Positions 1 to 7,859 of a stretch of 64,000 bases of DNA are shown piece after piece (positions within the stretch are counted from its first letter, which is position 1; each line of letters opens with the position of its first letter). The position numbers and the translations under genes were made by a program. The notes below the pieces were generated by a model. The model ran no database searches, had not been told where the DNA came from, and saw only the letters and a program-made list of their open reading frames with translations. Origin of the DNA: Dactylosporangium sp. (GTDB taxonomy: Bacteria > Actinomycetota > Actinomycetes > Mycobacteriales > Micromonosporaceae); assembly GCA_013041765.1 (NCBI GenBank), contig JABDRL010000217.1, forward strand, positions 1 to 64,000. Direction: 5' to 3'.

Positions 1-131
1 ACGACCGAGCCGGCGACCGCGACCAGACCGGCCAGCAGCCAGCGGCGGCGCAGCCGGGTCGGGCGGAGGACCCGCCCGGTGGGGGCGGCCGGGGGCGGGG
101 CCACGGCCGCACCCCCGACACGCTCACCCAT
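1..131 (-). CDS. btuC: ABC transporter permease, N-terminal fragment (BtuC/FecCD type)
   Basis: Only the first 43 codons are in the window; the gene runs off the left edge. The ATG at 131-129 lies two bases after the TGA of the upstream substrate-binding protein gene, so the two are translationally linked. The visible peptide has a short proline/alanine-rich head, an arginine-rich stretch (LRPTRLRRRW) and then the start of a hydrophobic helix (LLAGLVAVAGSVV), the usual beginning of FecCD-family permeases. Family identity is inferred from position: BtuF-type binding protein genes are followed by this permease and an ATPase. The cobalamin riboswitch upstream of the operon makes B12 the likely substrate. 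Confidence 0.6.
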   Translation of the reverse strand, partial: MGERVGGAAVAPPPAAPTGRVLRPTRLRRRWLLAGLVAVAGSV

Positions 132-133
132 GA

Positions 134-1093
134 TCACGCTGTGGGCACCTTGGCGACGGCGTCAGCCACCGCGCGAAGCAGGTCCACGACGCGCGGTCCC
201 CATCGGGACGCGATGTCGTCATCGAGTTCCACGATCTGGTTGTTCTTGACCGCCGTGACGTCCGCGAAGCCCGGACGTGCCTTGACCGTCGCCGCAGACT
301 GCTGGCAGCACTTGGTGTCGGCAAGGAAGATCATGTCCGGATTCGCCTTGATCAGGGCTTCTGACGACATCTGGGGATAGCCACCGCCGGCGGTGTCGGC
401 CGGATCGGCGACGTTGACCAGGCCGAGCATGGAGTACACCGACCCGATGAAGGTCCTGGAGGTCGCCGAGTACAACGTGGGGTCCAACTCGTGGAAGTAC
501 GTGAGTTTCCGGGTCCCCGGTTTGGCGCTCTGGACGATCGCCGCGATGCCGTCCTGCATGCTCTTGACGAGGCCCTCGGCCTCGTCGGCATGTCCCGTCA
601 GCTTTCCAAGATCGTTGATCTGTGTGTAGGTGTCATCCAGGGTCTTGGCCGAAGGGGCAAAATAGACCGGAATCTTCAGCGTGGCCAGCTGGTCGAGGAT
701 CTTGTTGGTATCCGAGCTGAGCACCACCAGATCGGGGTTCTTCGCCGCGATGGCCTCGGCGTTGGGCTTGAAGCCGGACAAGTCGGTCTTCGGGGCGCTC
801 GCTGGCTCGTTCGACAGCTTGTCGACGGCCGTGACCTGGGAACCGGCGCCGATGGCGAACAGCATCTCGGTCACGGTCGGGGACAGCGATACGATCTTGA
901 CAGGCTTCGTCTCCAGCGTCACCGAGCCGGCGGTTGCGGGAAACGCCGCGCTGGCCGCGCTGGCCCGCGCCGTGGTCTCCCCGTTGCCGCCACAGCCGGT
1001 GAGGGCGAGCGCCGCGATGGCCATCGCCGCGAACAGAGCTGGCATCACCCGCCGGGGCGATCCGGCGAGCGGCCGAAGGGGCGGTTGTCTCAT
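134..1093 (-). CDS. btuF: Cobalamin-type ABC transporter substrate-binding lipoprotein
   Basis: A 319-aa class III periplasmic-binding-type protein (PF01497 fold). It has a lipoprotein signal ending in the lipobox LTGC (Cys34), then a low-complexity linker, then the family N-lobe signature KIVSLSPTVTEMLFAIGAG and the NPDLVVL strand. The ATG at 1093 is chosen because AGGAGG sits about 5 bases upstream and the signal peptide starts there; the longer frame upstream reads through the riboswitch. The protein should capture a corrinoid or metal chelate outside the membrane and deliver it to the permease encoded next. The B12 riboswitch in the leader points to cobalamin rather than an Fe-siderophore. 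Confidence 0.88.
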   Translation of the reverse strand: MRQPPLRPLAGSPRRVMPALFAAMAIAALALTGCGGNGETTARASAASAAFPATAGSVTLETKPVKIVSLSPTVTEMLFAIGAGSQVTAVDKLSNEPASAPKTDLSGFKPNAEAIAAKNPDLVVLSSDTNKILDQLATLKIPVYFAPSAKTLDDTYTQINDLGKLTGHADEAEGLVKSMQDGIAAIVQSAKPGTRKLTYFHELDPTLYSATSRTFIGSVYSMLGLVNVADPADTAGGGYPQMSSEALIKANPDMIFLADTKCCQQSAATVKARPGFADVTAVKNNQIVELDDDIASRWGPRVVDLLRAVADAVAKVPTA

Positions 1094-1142
1094 CAGGTCC
1101 TCCTGTCGGTCGAGGCTCGGTGCTTCGCCGACAGGCCGCGCC

Positions 1143-1174
1143 GGAAGGGCGCCCCGCCTGCGAGGCGCCCTTCC
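1143..1174 (-). terminator. Hairpin in the btuF leader (riboswitch expression platform)
   Basis: A perfect 11-bp stem (GGAAGGGCGCC with GGCGCCCTTCC) and a 10-base loop lie between the cobalamin aptamer and the btuF ribosome binding site. No U-tract follows, which is common for GC-rich actinobacterial terminators. It is well placed to be the ligand-controlled off-switch, by termination or by folding with nearby sequence, but the alternative structure was not modelled. Confidence 0.6.
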
Positions 1175-1189
1175 TCGAGAGCGCAAATC

Positions 1190-1345
1190 GCGACCCGCTC
1201 CGCAGGCGGCCTGGCTCGCCCCCCGGCATCGCAAGATCCGGGAGAGCATCACAGTTGCGGGACAGCGCCGGGATCACACCGGCTTCGCTGCAAAGCGGTT
1301 CCCCAGACCGTAGTCCATCGACCAGGGCGGCTCCAGCCTCCCCTG
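1190..1345 (-). promoter_or_regulatory. Cobalamin (B12) riboswitch
   Basis: Read on the minus strand, the btuF leader holds the conserved aptamer core in order: GAAGCCGGTGTGATCCCGGC, then GCTGTCCCGCAACTGTGA (about 1266-1249), then the B12 box GAGCCAGGCCGCCTGCG (1217-1201). These match the cobalamin riboswitch consensus (GCCGGTG...CGCUGUCCCGCAACUGUGA...AGCCAGG..CCUGC). It lies 100-250 bases upstream of the start codon of btuF and should repress the transporter when adenosylcobalamin is plentiful. Exact ends are approximate. Confidence 0.9.
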
Positions 1346-1353
1346 ACGCGGTG

Positions 1354-1419
1354 TTATCCACACCGCTGTCCACAGTTATCCACAGGCTGGACGGCTAGTT
1401 GTCCACAGCCTGTGGATAC
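1354..1419. other. Cluster of DnaA boxes
   Basis: Two perfect TTATCCACA boxes (1354-1362, 1376-1384), one TTGTCCACA, the form preferred in actinobacteria (1399-1407), and two near-matches, CTGTCCACA (1366-1374) and TGTGGATAC on the other strand (1411-1419), lie within 66 bp of intergenic DNA between the btuF leader and the mqnE 3' end. There is no dnaA, dnaN or AT-rich unwinding region here, so this is not an obvious origin. A DnaA-titrating or regulatory locus, like the extra-oriC box clusters known in Streptomyces, is the likely role. Confidence 0.72.
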
Positions 1420-1436
1420 AACTCGGTGGAAACCGG

Positions 1437-2594
1437 TCAGTCCCAGACCCGCTGCGGCCGCATCCGGCGCAGGGCCAGCGGGACGGGCGGGTCGTACTCC
1501 CGAACGATCTCGTACCGGGTCGTGCGCTCGGCCGGCCGGAATCCGGCGTCTCTGATCAGTTCGAGCAGGTCGGCCCGGTGCATGGTCGACGGGGTACCGT
1601 ACCGGTCGGCATCATGGGTGATCTTGTATTCGACCACGGAGCCGTCCAGGTCATCCGCCCCGAAGTTGAGGGTGAGCTGGGCAAGCGACACCCCGTGCAT
1701 CACCCAGAAGCACTTGATGTGGGAAATGTTGTCCAGCAGCAGCCGCGAGACGGCGAAGACCTTCAGCGACTCCGCCGGGGTCGCCATCGTTGTCCGGGGT
1801 TGCAGCCGATTCCGGGGATCGCCGCTGGCGTCGTGCTGGTAGCGCAGCGGGATGAACACCACGAACCCGCCGGTCTCGTCCTGGAGTTGACGCAGCCTCA
1901 GCACGTGGTCGACCCGGTGCGCCGGGGCCTCGATATGGCCATACAGCATGGTCGCCGGCGTCCGCAACCCCTTGTCATGGGCGACCCGGTGAATCCTGGA
2001 CCAGTCCTCCCAATGCGTCTCGTGGTCGACGATATGCTGCCGAATCTCCCAGTCGAAGATCTCCGCGCCGCCGCCGGTCAGGGACTCCAGACCAGCATCG
2101 ATCAGCTCATCAAGCACCTCGGACGCGGAAAGCCCGGATATCCGTTCGAACCAGTGGATTTCCGTGGCGGTGAACGCCTTGAGGCTGACCCCGGGCAGCG
2201 CGGCCCGGAGTTCGCGCAGCACCCTCGGGTAGTACTGCCACGGCAAGGTCGGGTGCAGCCCGTTGACGATGTGCAGCTCCGTCAGCCCTTCGCCCTCCAT
2301 CTCCCTGGCCTTGGCCACCGCTTCGGGCACCCGCATGGTGTAGGCATCCCGCTCGCCAGGTTTGCGCTGAAAAGAGCAGTACGAGCAGGATGCCGCACAC
2401 ACATTGGTGAGATTGAGATGCCGGTTGACATTGAACAGAACGCGATCGCCGTGCAGGGCGGTCCGCTTGTCCTGGGCAAGCCGCCCGAGCCACGCCAGAT
2501 CATCACATTCATACAGGGCAATACCATCATCGCGATCCAGTCGCTCGCCCGCATACACCTTGGCTTCGAGTTCGCGCTTGCGCCCAGCATCCAC
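1437..2594 (-). CDS. mqnE: Aminodeoxyfutalosine synthase (radical SAM)
   Basis: This 385-aa enzyme joins 3-[(1-carboxyvinyl)oxy]benzoate to SAM to make 6-amino-6-deoxyfutalosine, an early step of the futalosine route to menaquinone. The radical SAM cluster motif CAASCSYC (Cys66, Cys70, Cys73) follows the typical lead-in FNVNRHLNLTNVC. Further family blocks are visible: LHIVNGLHP, FTATEIHWF, ESLTGGGAEIFD and ATMLYGHIE. Length is normal and the start is GTG. Later enzymes of the pathway (ubiX/ubiA/ubiD type) lie 5-9 kb downstream on the same strand. Confidence 0.95.
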   Translation of the reverse strand: MDAGRKRELEAKVYAGERLDRDDGIALYECDDLAWLGRLAQDKRTALHGDRVLFNVNRHLNLTNVCAASCSYCSFQRKPGERDAYTMRVPEAVAKAREMEGEGLTELHIVNGLHPTLPWQYYPRVLRELRAALPGVSLKAFTATEIHWFERISGLSASEVLDELIDAGLESLTGGGAEIFDWEIRQHIVDHETHWEDWSRIHRVAHDKGLRTPATMLYGHIEAPAHRVDHVLRLRQLQDETGGFVVFIPLRYQHDASGDPRNRLQPRTTMATPAESLKVFAVSRLLLDNISHIKCFWVMHGVSLAQLTLNFGADDLDGSVVEYKITHDADRYGTPSTMHRADLLELIRDAGFRPAERTTRYEIVREYDPPVPLALRRMRPQRVWD

Positions 2595-2791
2595 GATGCA
2601 AGCCTACGACCGGGGCCTCGACACCCCAGCCCCTGCCATCAACAACACCCCGCAAAACCTCGCATTGCCCGCAAGTCACGCTGAGAATCATGGCCCGGTG
2701 GTCGACATTTCGCACCGCACTGGGGTAAGACAGGTGGGGGTCTATGACCGGGGCGCGCGCTTCGGCGGCGATCTGATTCTGGGGGCGAGTT

Positions 2792-4318
2792 GTGACGGCC
2801 AAGCTGGTGGTGCGAAAGGCTGCCTTCGATGGCGGTTCGGCGCGCCAGGATCCGAGCGGCCGGACCCGCCCGCCCCGCCGGACCACGCCGCCGCGGGCCG
2901 GGCGGGCGACACTGCGCCAGCGGGCCGGCGGAGCCGGTCCGTCCGCGCTGTGTTGGGGCGGGCTGGTGGTCCTCGCGACAGCACTCGCCGTCCCGCTCGC
3001 CGGGCTGCCGGCAGGGGCGAATCCTGGCGGCTCGGTTCCAGACTCCGGTTCTCGGCCCGTCGCCGTCGGATCGATCACGTATCCCGGACAGTCCGGCGGC
3101 ACCTCGACGAATACGAGCCAGGTCGCCACGTCGACGCAACCTCCCGTCATCGGCCCGCTCGCAATGCAGATCATCGCAGAGTCACGGACCGTCGAGATGC
3201 TGGGAGAACAGGTCAAGCAGGCCAACGAGGACGTCACCGCGGCGAAGGAGGCCGCCCGATCCGCCGAGGCGCGGCTAGGCGAGGCCCAGCAAACCGAAAC
3301 CAGCCTTCGCGACAGGGCCGACTCCGTCGCCGCAGATGCCTTCAAGCGAGCGACCGCACTCGGACCGTTCGAATCGTACGCATCGCAGCTGCGGGACCTG
3401 TCCGTCATCGCTCCGGGCGTCGAGGACCAGCCCGGCAGCGAGGCACTCGCCCGCCGGCTCATCCGGGCCGAGGAGGAGACCTCGGCGGCCAGGGACGCCT
3501 ACAACACCATCTCTGCCAAGGCCAAGAACGCCATGGCCCGCCGAGACAGCCTCAAGTCCACGTTCGATCAGCGCGCCGCGTCGCTGGCGGCCCTGCGAGC
3601 GCGCAATGCCACAGAGCTTGCCAGGATCGAGGCCGAGCGCGAAGCGTACGAGCAGAGTCTGACCACCAGTGCCCTCGGCGAGGTCAATGCCGACGGCATG
3701 ACGGCCAGCCCGCAGGCGATGGCCGTGCTGCGGTTCGCCCTCGCCCAACTCGGGGATCCCTACGTGTGGGGCGCCGAAGGCCCTGACCAGTACGACTGTT
3801 CCGGGCTGGTGTGGGCTGCCCACCGATCGGTCGGCGTCACGCTGCCCCGAGTCGCCAGCGCCCAGTACGCCAATGGGCCGACCGTCACCTCGACCAGATC
3901 GGCCCGCGGTGATCTTCTGGTTCCCGGCGACCTGGTCTTCTTCTCGATAGACCGGTACGACTGGACCAAGATCCATCATGTCGGCATATACCTCGGTGCC
4001 GGCAAGATGGTGCACGCTCCGCACACCGGCGACGTGGTCAAGATCTCTACAGTCCTGTGGTCGGAATTCTTTGGCGCGGTCCGGATCTTCCCAGCGGTGC
4101 CGGCTGCCCCGCCGAGTCCACAGGCGCCCCAGACCAGCCCGGCGACCTCCGCCCCGGCACCGAGTGTGTCGAGTTCCGTTCCTCCCCAACCCGTGCCTTC
4201 CGAACCCGTGCCGTCTTCGGCGAGTGCCTCGCCGGTGCCGTCCTCGGAGGCGCCGGTCCCCAGTAGCGACCCGGACCAGTCCTCGGCAGCGTCCACATCG
4301 TCAAGTGCTGGTTCCTGA
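2792..4318 (+). CDS. Secreted NlpC/P60 peptidoglycan endopeptidase with coiled coil
   Basis: A 508-aa protein from a GTG start. A long basic N-terminal region precedes a membrane/signal helix (about residues 52-75, cleaved after a PAGANP-like site). A coiled-coil stretch follows (about 125-290, rich in E, K, A and R), then an NlpC/P60 domain. Catalytic residues are visible as Cys336 in YDCSG, His396 in IHHVGIYLG and a third polar residue in HAPHTG (His408/411). The C-terminus is a proline/serine-rich tail, likely disordered. It resembles RipA/RipC-type hydrolases that cleave stem peptides during septation. The coiled coil probably holds the enzyme inactive or docks it to the membrane. Confidence 0.85.
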   Translation: MTAKLVVRKAAFDGGSARQDPSGRTRPPRRTTPPRAGRATLRQRAGGAGPSALCWGGLVVLATALAVPLAGLPAGANPGGSVPDSGSRPVAVGSITYPGQSGGTSTNTSQVATSTQPPVIGPLAMQIIAESRTVEMLGEQVKQANEDVTAAKEAARSAEARLGEAQQTETSLRDRADSVAADAFKRATALGPFESYASQLRDLSVIAPGVEDQPGSEALARRLIRAEEETSAARDAYNTISAKAKNAMARRDSLKSTFDQRAASLAALRARNATELARIEAEREAYEQSLTTSALGEVNADGMTASPQAMAVLRFALAQLGDPYVWGAEGPDQYDCSGLVWAAHRSVGVTLPRVASAQYANGPTVTSTRSARGDLLVPGDLVFFSIDRYDWTKIHHVGIYLGAGKMVHAPHTGDVVKISTVLWSEFFGAVRIFPAVPAAPPSPQAPQTSPATSAPAPSVSSSVPPQPVPSEPVPSSASASPVPSSEAPVPSSDPDQSSAASTSSSAGS

Positions 4319-4486
4319 CGATCCATGACCGCACCGGCGGTCTGGGGCACCCCGGCCCGTATTTCGGTATTGACCTAGCGCCCACGCTGCCATGGCCGAA
4401 CGAGATATGGCACGGTTGACCACACCAGCGGTCTGCCGGGCGGGCGGGCACAGATGGGTGTGGGGTCATGGGTCATGGAGGCGGTC

Positions 4487-6259
4487 ATGGATGATCAAAG
4501 CATCGCGAAATGTGCTGCCTGCGGCCAATTCGTAGCGACAGCCGTAACGGTCTGTCCCAGTTGCGGCGCCCCGGCACCGAAGACGGCCACAGCCGCCCCC
4601 CAAGCGACCGGTTTCCCGTCTTCTACCGATTTTTCACCGTCCATGGGATTCGATCTGCCGCCGTTGCCGCAGCCACCGCCGCCCGGTAGCAGGCTGCCGG
4701 AATTCGGCGAGGAGCCAGAAAGCTCTGTGGAAGCGTATGAACCGCCACCGCCACCGCCCGACAACGGCGCGGTGTGGGCTGGTTCCATACCTTCCCCGCC
4801 CACCCCGTCCCCGGCTGGCGGGCAACCGGTCATGGCGGCTTCCTCGGACGCGCAGCCCCTCCCCACCCGCGTCCCCAGACCGGTGCCGGACTCGGACGCG
4901 CAGCCCCTCCCCACCCGCGTCCCCAAGCCGGTGCAGGATCAGCCGTCGCCTTGGGCGGCGTTCGCGCAGGCATGGAACGACGACCCGGCGTCGGCCGCCC
5001 CACCCGCGGCAACGCCCCCACCACCCGCAACGCCGACCCCACCACCCGCAACGCCGGCCCCGCCGCCCGCGGCAACGCCCCCATCGAAGCCCTCCCACGC
5101 GGCACAAACCCCGCCCAGCGCGCCAGCCCAGATGGCACCGATCGTGCCCGCGCCAGGGGCAGGTCCGCTGCCCCCGCCGATCGTTCCGGCTCCAGCGGTC
5201 CTCCCGATCCCGCCGTCCGCCCTGGTGCCGAAGCCGCCGAGGCCGCCACAGCCCCAAGCGCCGGCCGACCGGCCGCCACCGCCAGGGCCAGCGCCAGGGC
5301 CTTCCGGAGATCAGCCGGTCGTTGCCAAGGCCAGCGCTGCCGTACGCGGAGCGACGTTCGTCAGTGCGAAAGAGGCCACCGCGGCGGCCATCGAGCCCGG
5401 ATCGCAGGTGTACCGCAGAGGTGGCCCTCATTCGGCTCCCGAGGCGCAAGCGCCTCAGCCCGAACCGTTCGAACCGCCCAAGCGCCCGGAGCCGGTCGAC
5501 CCCTCGCCGTATCCGACCCCACCGACGCCCCCCGTTCCGCCGACGCCACCGGTCCCCCCGTCCCCGACCCCACCGACGCCCCCCGGACCACCGGTCCCCC
5601 CGACGCCACCGCCTCCGGTCCCCCCGCATCTGACGCCGTCGGCGGCCGCGCAGGTATCGGCCCCCGCCCCGCTGTGGCCGGTCGCGCCGTCGCAACCACC
5701 CGCACACCAGCAGTGGGCGCCTCCCCCGCCCCCCGGGCCCGCCGCCGCGACGCCTTCCCCGGTGTCGACGCCCCCCGCCGCCGCTGTTCCCGGCGCTTCA
5801 GCGCCGCCGGTGTCCGGTCCCCCCTCGTACACAACTCCACCGGTCTGGCAGCAGTCACCGGGTACCGGCACCCCGTATCCGTCGGAGCAGCCCGCGCCAG
5901 ACACGCCGTTCGGGACTCCGCAGCAGCGGCAGTACGGCCGGGTATACGGGGCTTCCCCGATGCCTGGACCGCCAGCGCCGAACGCCCCGGGCGCCCCTCC
6001 GAGCCAGGGGTATTTCCAGCACCCGGGACAGCTCGCAGCCGACGGCCGCGGTCCTGGGCGCAAGGATCCGGAATCCAGCGGTTCATTGTCCGGTCACCTT
6101 CTCGGCCGGGAGGGGGACAGTTCCGGGCCACGATCCGGCACGGCCAAAGCGATCGTGATCATGGCCATCATTCTCGGCCTGCTGATCATCGTGAGTCTCG
6201 GCGTCGCCTTCTTCGCCCAAGACTGGATCAGCAGCACCGTGGAGGGCGCGTTCGGCTAG
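4487..6259 (+). CDS. Zinc-ribbon, proline-rich single-pass membrane protein
   Basis: A 590-aa protein. The N-terminus holds a two-knuckle zinc ribbon (CAACG ... CPSCG, about residues 9-30). About 500 residues of Pro/Ala/Thr-rich low-complexity sequence follow, and one transmembrane helix lies near the C-terminus (AIVIMAIILGLLIIVSLGVAFF). ATG 4487 is preferred over the in-frame ATG at 4454 because GGAGG lies 5 bases before it. A 16-residue block (SDAQPLPTRVP...) occurs twice in tandem near residues 120-150. The tail anchor plus cytosolic ribbon suggests a membrane-tethered scaffold. The function is unknown and I do not recognise a named family. Confidence 0.7.
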   Translation: MDDQSIAKCAACGQFVATAVTVCPSCGAPAPKTATAAPQATGFPSSTDFSPSMGFDLPPLPQPPPPGSRLPEFGEEPESSVEAYEPPPPPPDNGAVWAGSIPSPPTPSPAGGQPVMAASSDAQPLPTRVPRPVPDSDAQPLPTRVPKPVQDQPSPWAAFAQAWNDDPASAAPPAATPPPPATPTPPPATPAPPPAATPPSKPSHAAQTPPSAPAQMAPIVPAPGAGPLPPPIVPAPAVLPIPPSALVPKPPRPPQPQAPADRPPPPGPAPGPSGDQPVVAKASAAVRGATFVSAKEATAAAIEPGSQVYRRGGPHSAPEAQAPQPEPFEPPKRPEPVDPSPYPTPPTPPVPPTPPVPPSPTPPTPPGPPVPPTPPPPVPPHLTPSAAAQVSAPAPLWPVAPSQPPAHQQWAPPPPPGPAAATPSPVSTPPAAAVPGASAPPVSGPPSYTTPPVWQQSPGTGTPYPSEQPAPDTPFGTPQQRQYGRVYGASPMPGPPAPNAPGAPPSQGYFQHPGQLAADGRGPGRKDPESSGSLSGHLLGREGDSSGPRSGTAKAIVIMAIILGLLIIVSLGVAFFAQDWISSTVEGAFG

Positions 6260-6300
6260 GCGCCCGAAGACCCTCGTTCGGCTAGGCGCCCGAAGACCCT
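6249..6300 (+). repeat. Perfect 26-bp tandem duplication over a stop codon
   Basis: The 26 bases at 6249-6274 are repeated exactly at 6275-6300. Each copy carries the terminal codons of the zinc-ribbon gene (TTC GGC TAG), so the second copy is a duplicated gene end just after the real stop. Each unit also contains GGCGCC, so the pair can fold and may serve as a weak 3' hairpin. It looks like a recent slippage event. Confidence 0.9.
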
Positions 6301-6329
6301 CGTCCCGGGGCGACAGTTCCCTGACCCGG

Positions 6330-7526
6330 TCAGGCGTGGCGGGCCTCGGCCATGCGGGAGACCGCCTCCGCCAGGATTCCCGGAGATGTCGCGAAGTTCA
6401 GCCGCACATGCCCTTTCCCCTGACGCCCGAACATCAGCCCCGCGTTGAGCGCCACCTTCCCCCGGCGGAGAAAGACCTCGGCGGGCTCCTCGCCCAGGTC
6501 CAGCCCCCGGCAGTCCAGCCACGCCAGGTAGGTTGCCTCGGGCCAGACATACCTGATCTCCGGCAACGACCGGGCCAGCAGGTCTCCGAGCAGCTTCCGG
6601 TTGGCGTCAAGATCACGCATCACGGTGTCCAGCCACGGCCCGCCGGATTCAAACGCGGCCTGTGTCGCGATCACCCCGAGCAGCCCCGTTCCGTGGCGGG
6701 CGGCCTTCGACACCCGTTCCAGATCGGCGGTCGCTCCAGGTCCAGCGATCAGCAGGCCGGTGACAAGCCCCGCCAGGTTCCACGCCTTGGTCGCGGCCGT
6801 CAGCACGAACGCTGACGACGCGGCCGAGGCCCGCTCCGCGAGAGACAGGAACGGCGTGAAGCGTGTCTCCGGAAACACCATCGGCGCGTGGATCTCGTCG
6901 ACGATGACCCTGACCCCGTGCCGGGCCGACAGTTCCGCGATCGCCAGCAGCTCGTTCTCGCTGAACACCGTTCCTGTCGGATTGTGCGGATTGCAGAGGA
7001 GGTACGCCGTGACGTCCGAACGGGCCAGGTCGTCGCCGAGCCGGTCGAGGTCCAGCACCCACCGCCCGTCCGGCCGCTCGACGAGCGGGCTGGAGACAAC
7101 ACGGCGTCCGGCGAACCGAATGAACGACGAGAACGGATAGTAGACCGGCGGATTAATGATCACCCCGTCACCGACCGCCGTGACCTGTTCCAACCCGGCC
7201 ACGATGCCCCGCAGCACGTCGGGCATCACGGCACCCGCCGCTGGATCGACCCGCCAGCCAAAGCGGGACTCCGCGAACGCCGCGAACGCCTCAACGGCCC
7301 TGCCAGGGTGGGCGTACCCGGTATCGCCGCGCTCAATCGCCGCGATCAGCGCCTCGCGGATCGGCGGAGCCAGGGACGTATCCATCTCGGCCACCCACAG
7401 CGGCAGCACATCCGGTGGATAGGCCCGCCACTTCACGCTGCGACGCTCCCGGAGCTGATCGAGCGTCAGCTGATCCAGAAGATTTCGCTGACCGGTTCCG
7501 TCCTGCCGTGCTACATGCATATGCAT
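6330..7526 (-). CDS. PLP-dependent C-S lyase / aminotransferase (MalY/PatB type)
   Basis: A 398-aa fold-type I PLP enzyme. Typical blocks are VKWRAYPPDVLPLWVAEMD at the N-terminus, NPPVYYPF, YLLCNPHNPTG, VIVDEIHAP and the cofactor lysine in TAATKAWNLAGL. The DEIHAP and WVAEMD motifs are those of the MalY/PatB cystathionine beta-lyase branch. The expected reaction is cleavage of cystathionine or cysteine conjugates to a thiol, pyruvate and ammonia. ATG 7526 has AAGGAC upstream and removes a 49-residue non-conserved extension. The gene is divergent from bldC with a 119-bp gap. Confidence 0.85.
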   Translation of the reverse strand: MHMHVARQDGTGQRNLLDQLTLDQLRERRSVKWRAYPPDVLPLWVAEMDTSLAPPIREALIAAIERGDTGYAHPGRAVEAFAAFAESRFGWRVDPAAGAVMPDVLRGIVAGLEQVTAVGDGVIINPPVYYPFSSFIRFAGRRVVSSPLVERPDGRWVLDLDRLGDDLARSDVTAYLLCNPHNPTGTVFSENELLAIAELSARHGVRVIVDEIHAPMVFPETRFTPFLSLAERASAASSAFVLTAATKAWNLAGLVTGLLIAGPGATADLERVSKAARHGTGLLGVIATQAAFESGGPWLDTVMRDLDANRKLLGDLLARSLPEIRYVWPEATYLAWLDCRGLDLGEEPAEVFLRRGKVALNAGLMFGRQGKGHVRLNFATSPGILAEAVSRMAEARHA

Positions 7527-7645
7527 GGACCTGTCCTTTTCGCCGTTTCTCAGACACCGTTCACGGGCAATGCTGTAATGATCCGGTACGCAGGCGAGGA
7601 ACACCTGGACCAGATACTTCAGGCCAGCGCGGAAAGGGAGGCGTC

Positions 7646-7852
7646 GTGGACACGGGAGATCGTCTACTGACACCAGGAGAGGTCGCCGCGCTGTTTCGCG
7701 TCGACCCGAAGACCGTCACACGGTGGGCAGCCGCAGGCCGGATCAGCAGCATCCGGACTCCGGGCGGCCACCGCCGATTCCGGGAGTCCGAGGTGCGGGC
7801 GCTGCTCGAAGGCGAGGGCAACCTTGACGACGGGCCCGGCGGCGCCGGCTGA
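7646..7852 (+). CDS. bldC: BldC-family MerR-like DNA-binding regulator
   Basis: A 68-aa protein, the same length as Streptomyces BldC, with the characteristic core LLTPGEVAALFRVDPKTVTR, WAAAGRISSIRTPGGHRR and FRESEVRALL. This is a single winged-helix domain that binds direct repeats cooperatively and controls the onset of development in Streptomyces. GTG 7646 is used: GGGAGG lies just before it and the protein then starts as in known BldC proteins. The longer upstream frame is not conserved-looking. Confidence 0.92.
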   Translation: MDTGDRLLTPGEVAALFRVDPKTVTRWAAAGRISSIRTPGGHRRFRESEVRALLEGEGNLDDGPGGAG

Positions 7853-7859
7853 CAGCAGG

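Noticed and set aside
1354-1419. Chromosomal origin of replication
   Set aside because: Only about five DnaA boxes, no AT-rich unwinding element and no dnaA/dnaN neighbours; a titration or regulatory cluster fits better.
4634-6131. Long Arg/Gly-rich frames on the minus strand and other plus frames over the proline-rich gene
   Set aside because: They are shadows of the CCN-rich coding sequence. The zinc ribbon, ribosome site and terminal membrane helix support only the plus-strand frame from 4487.
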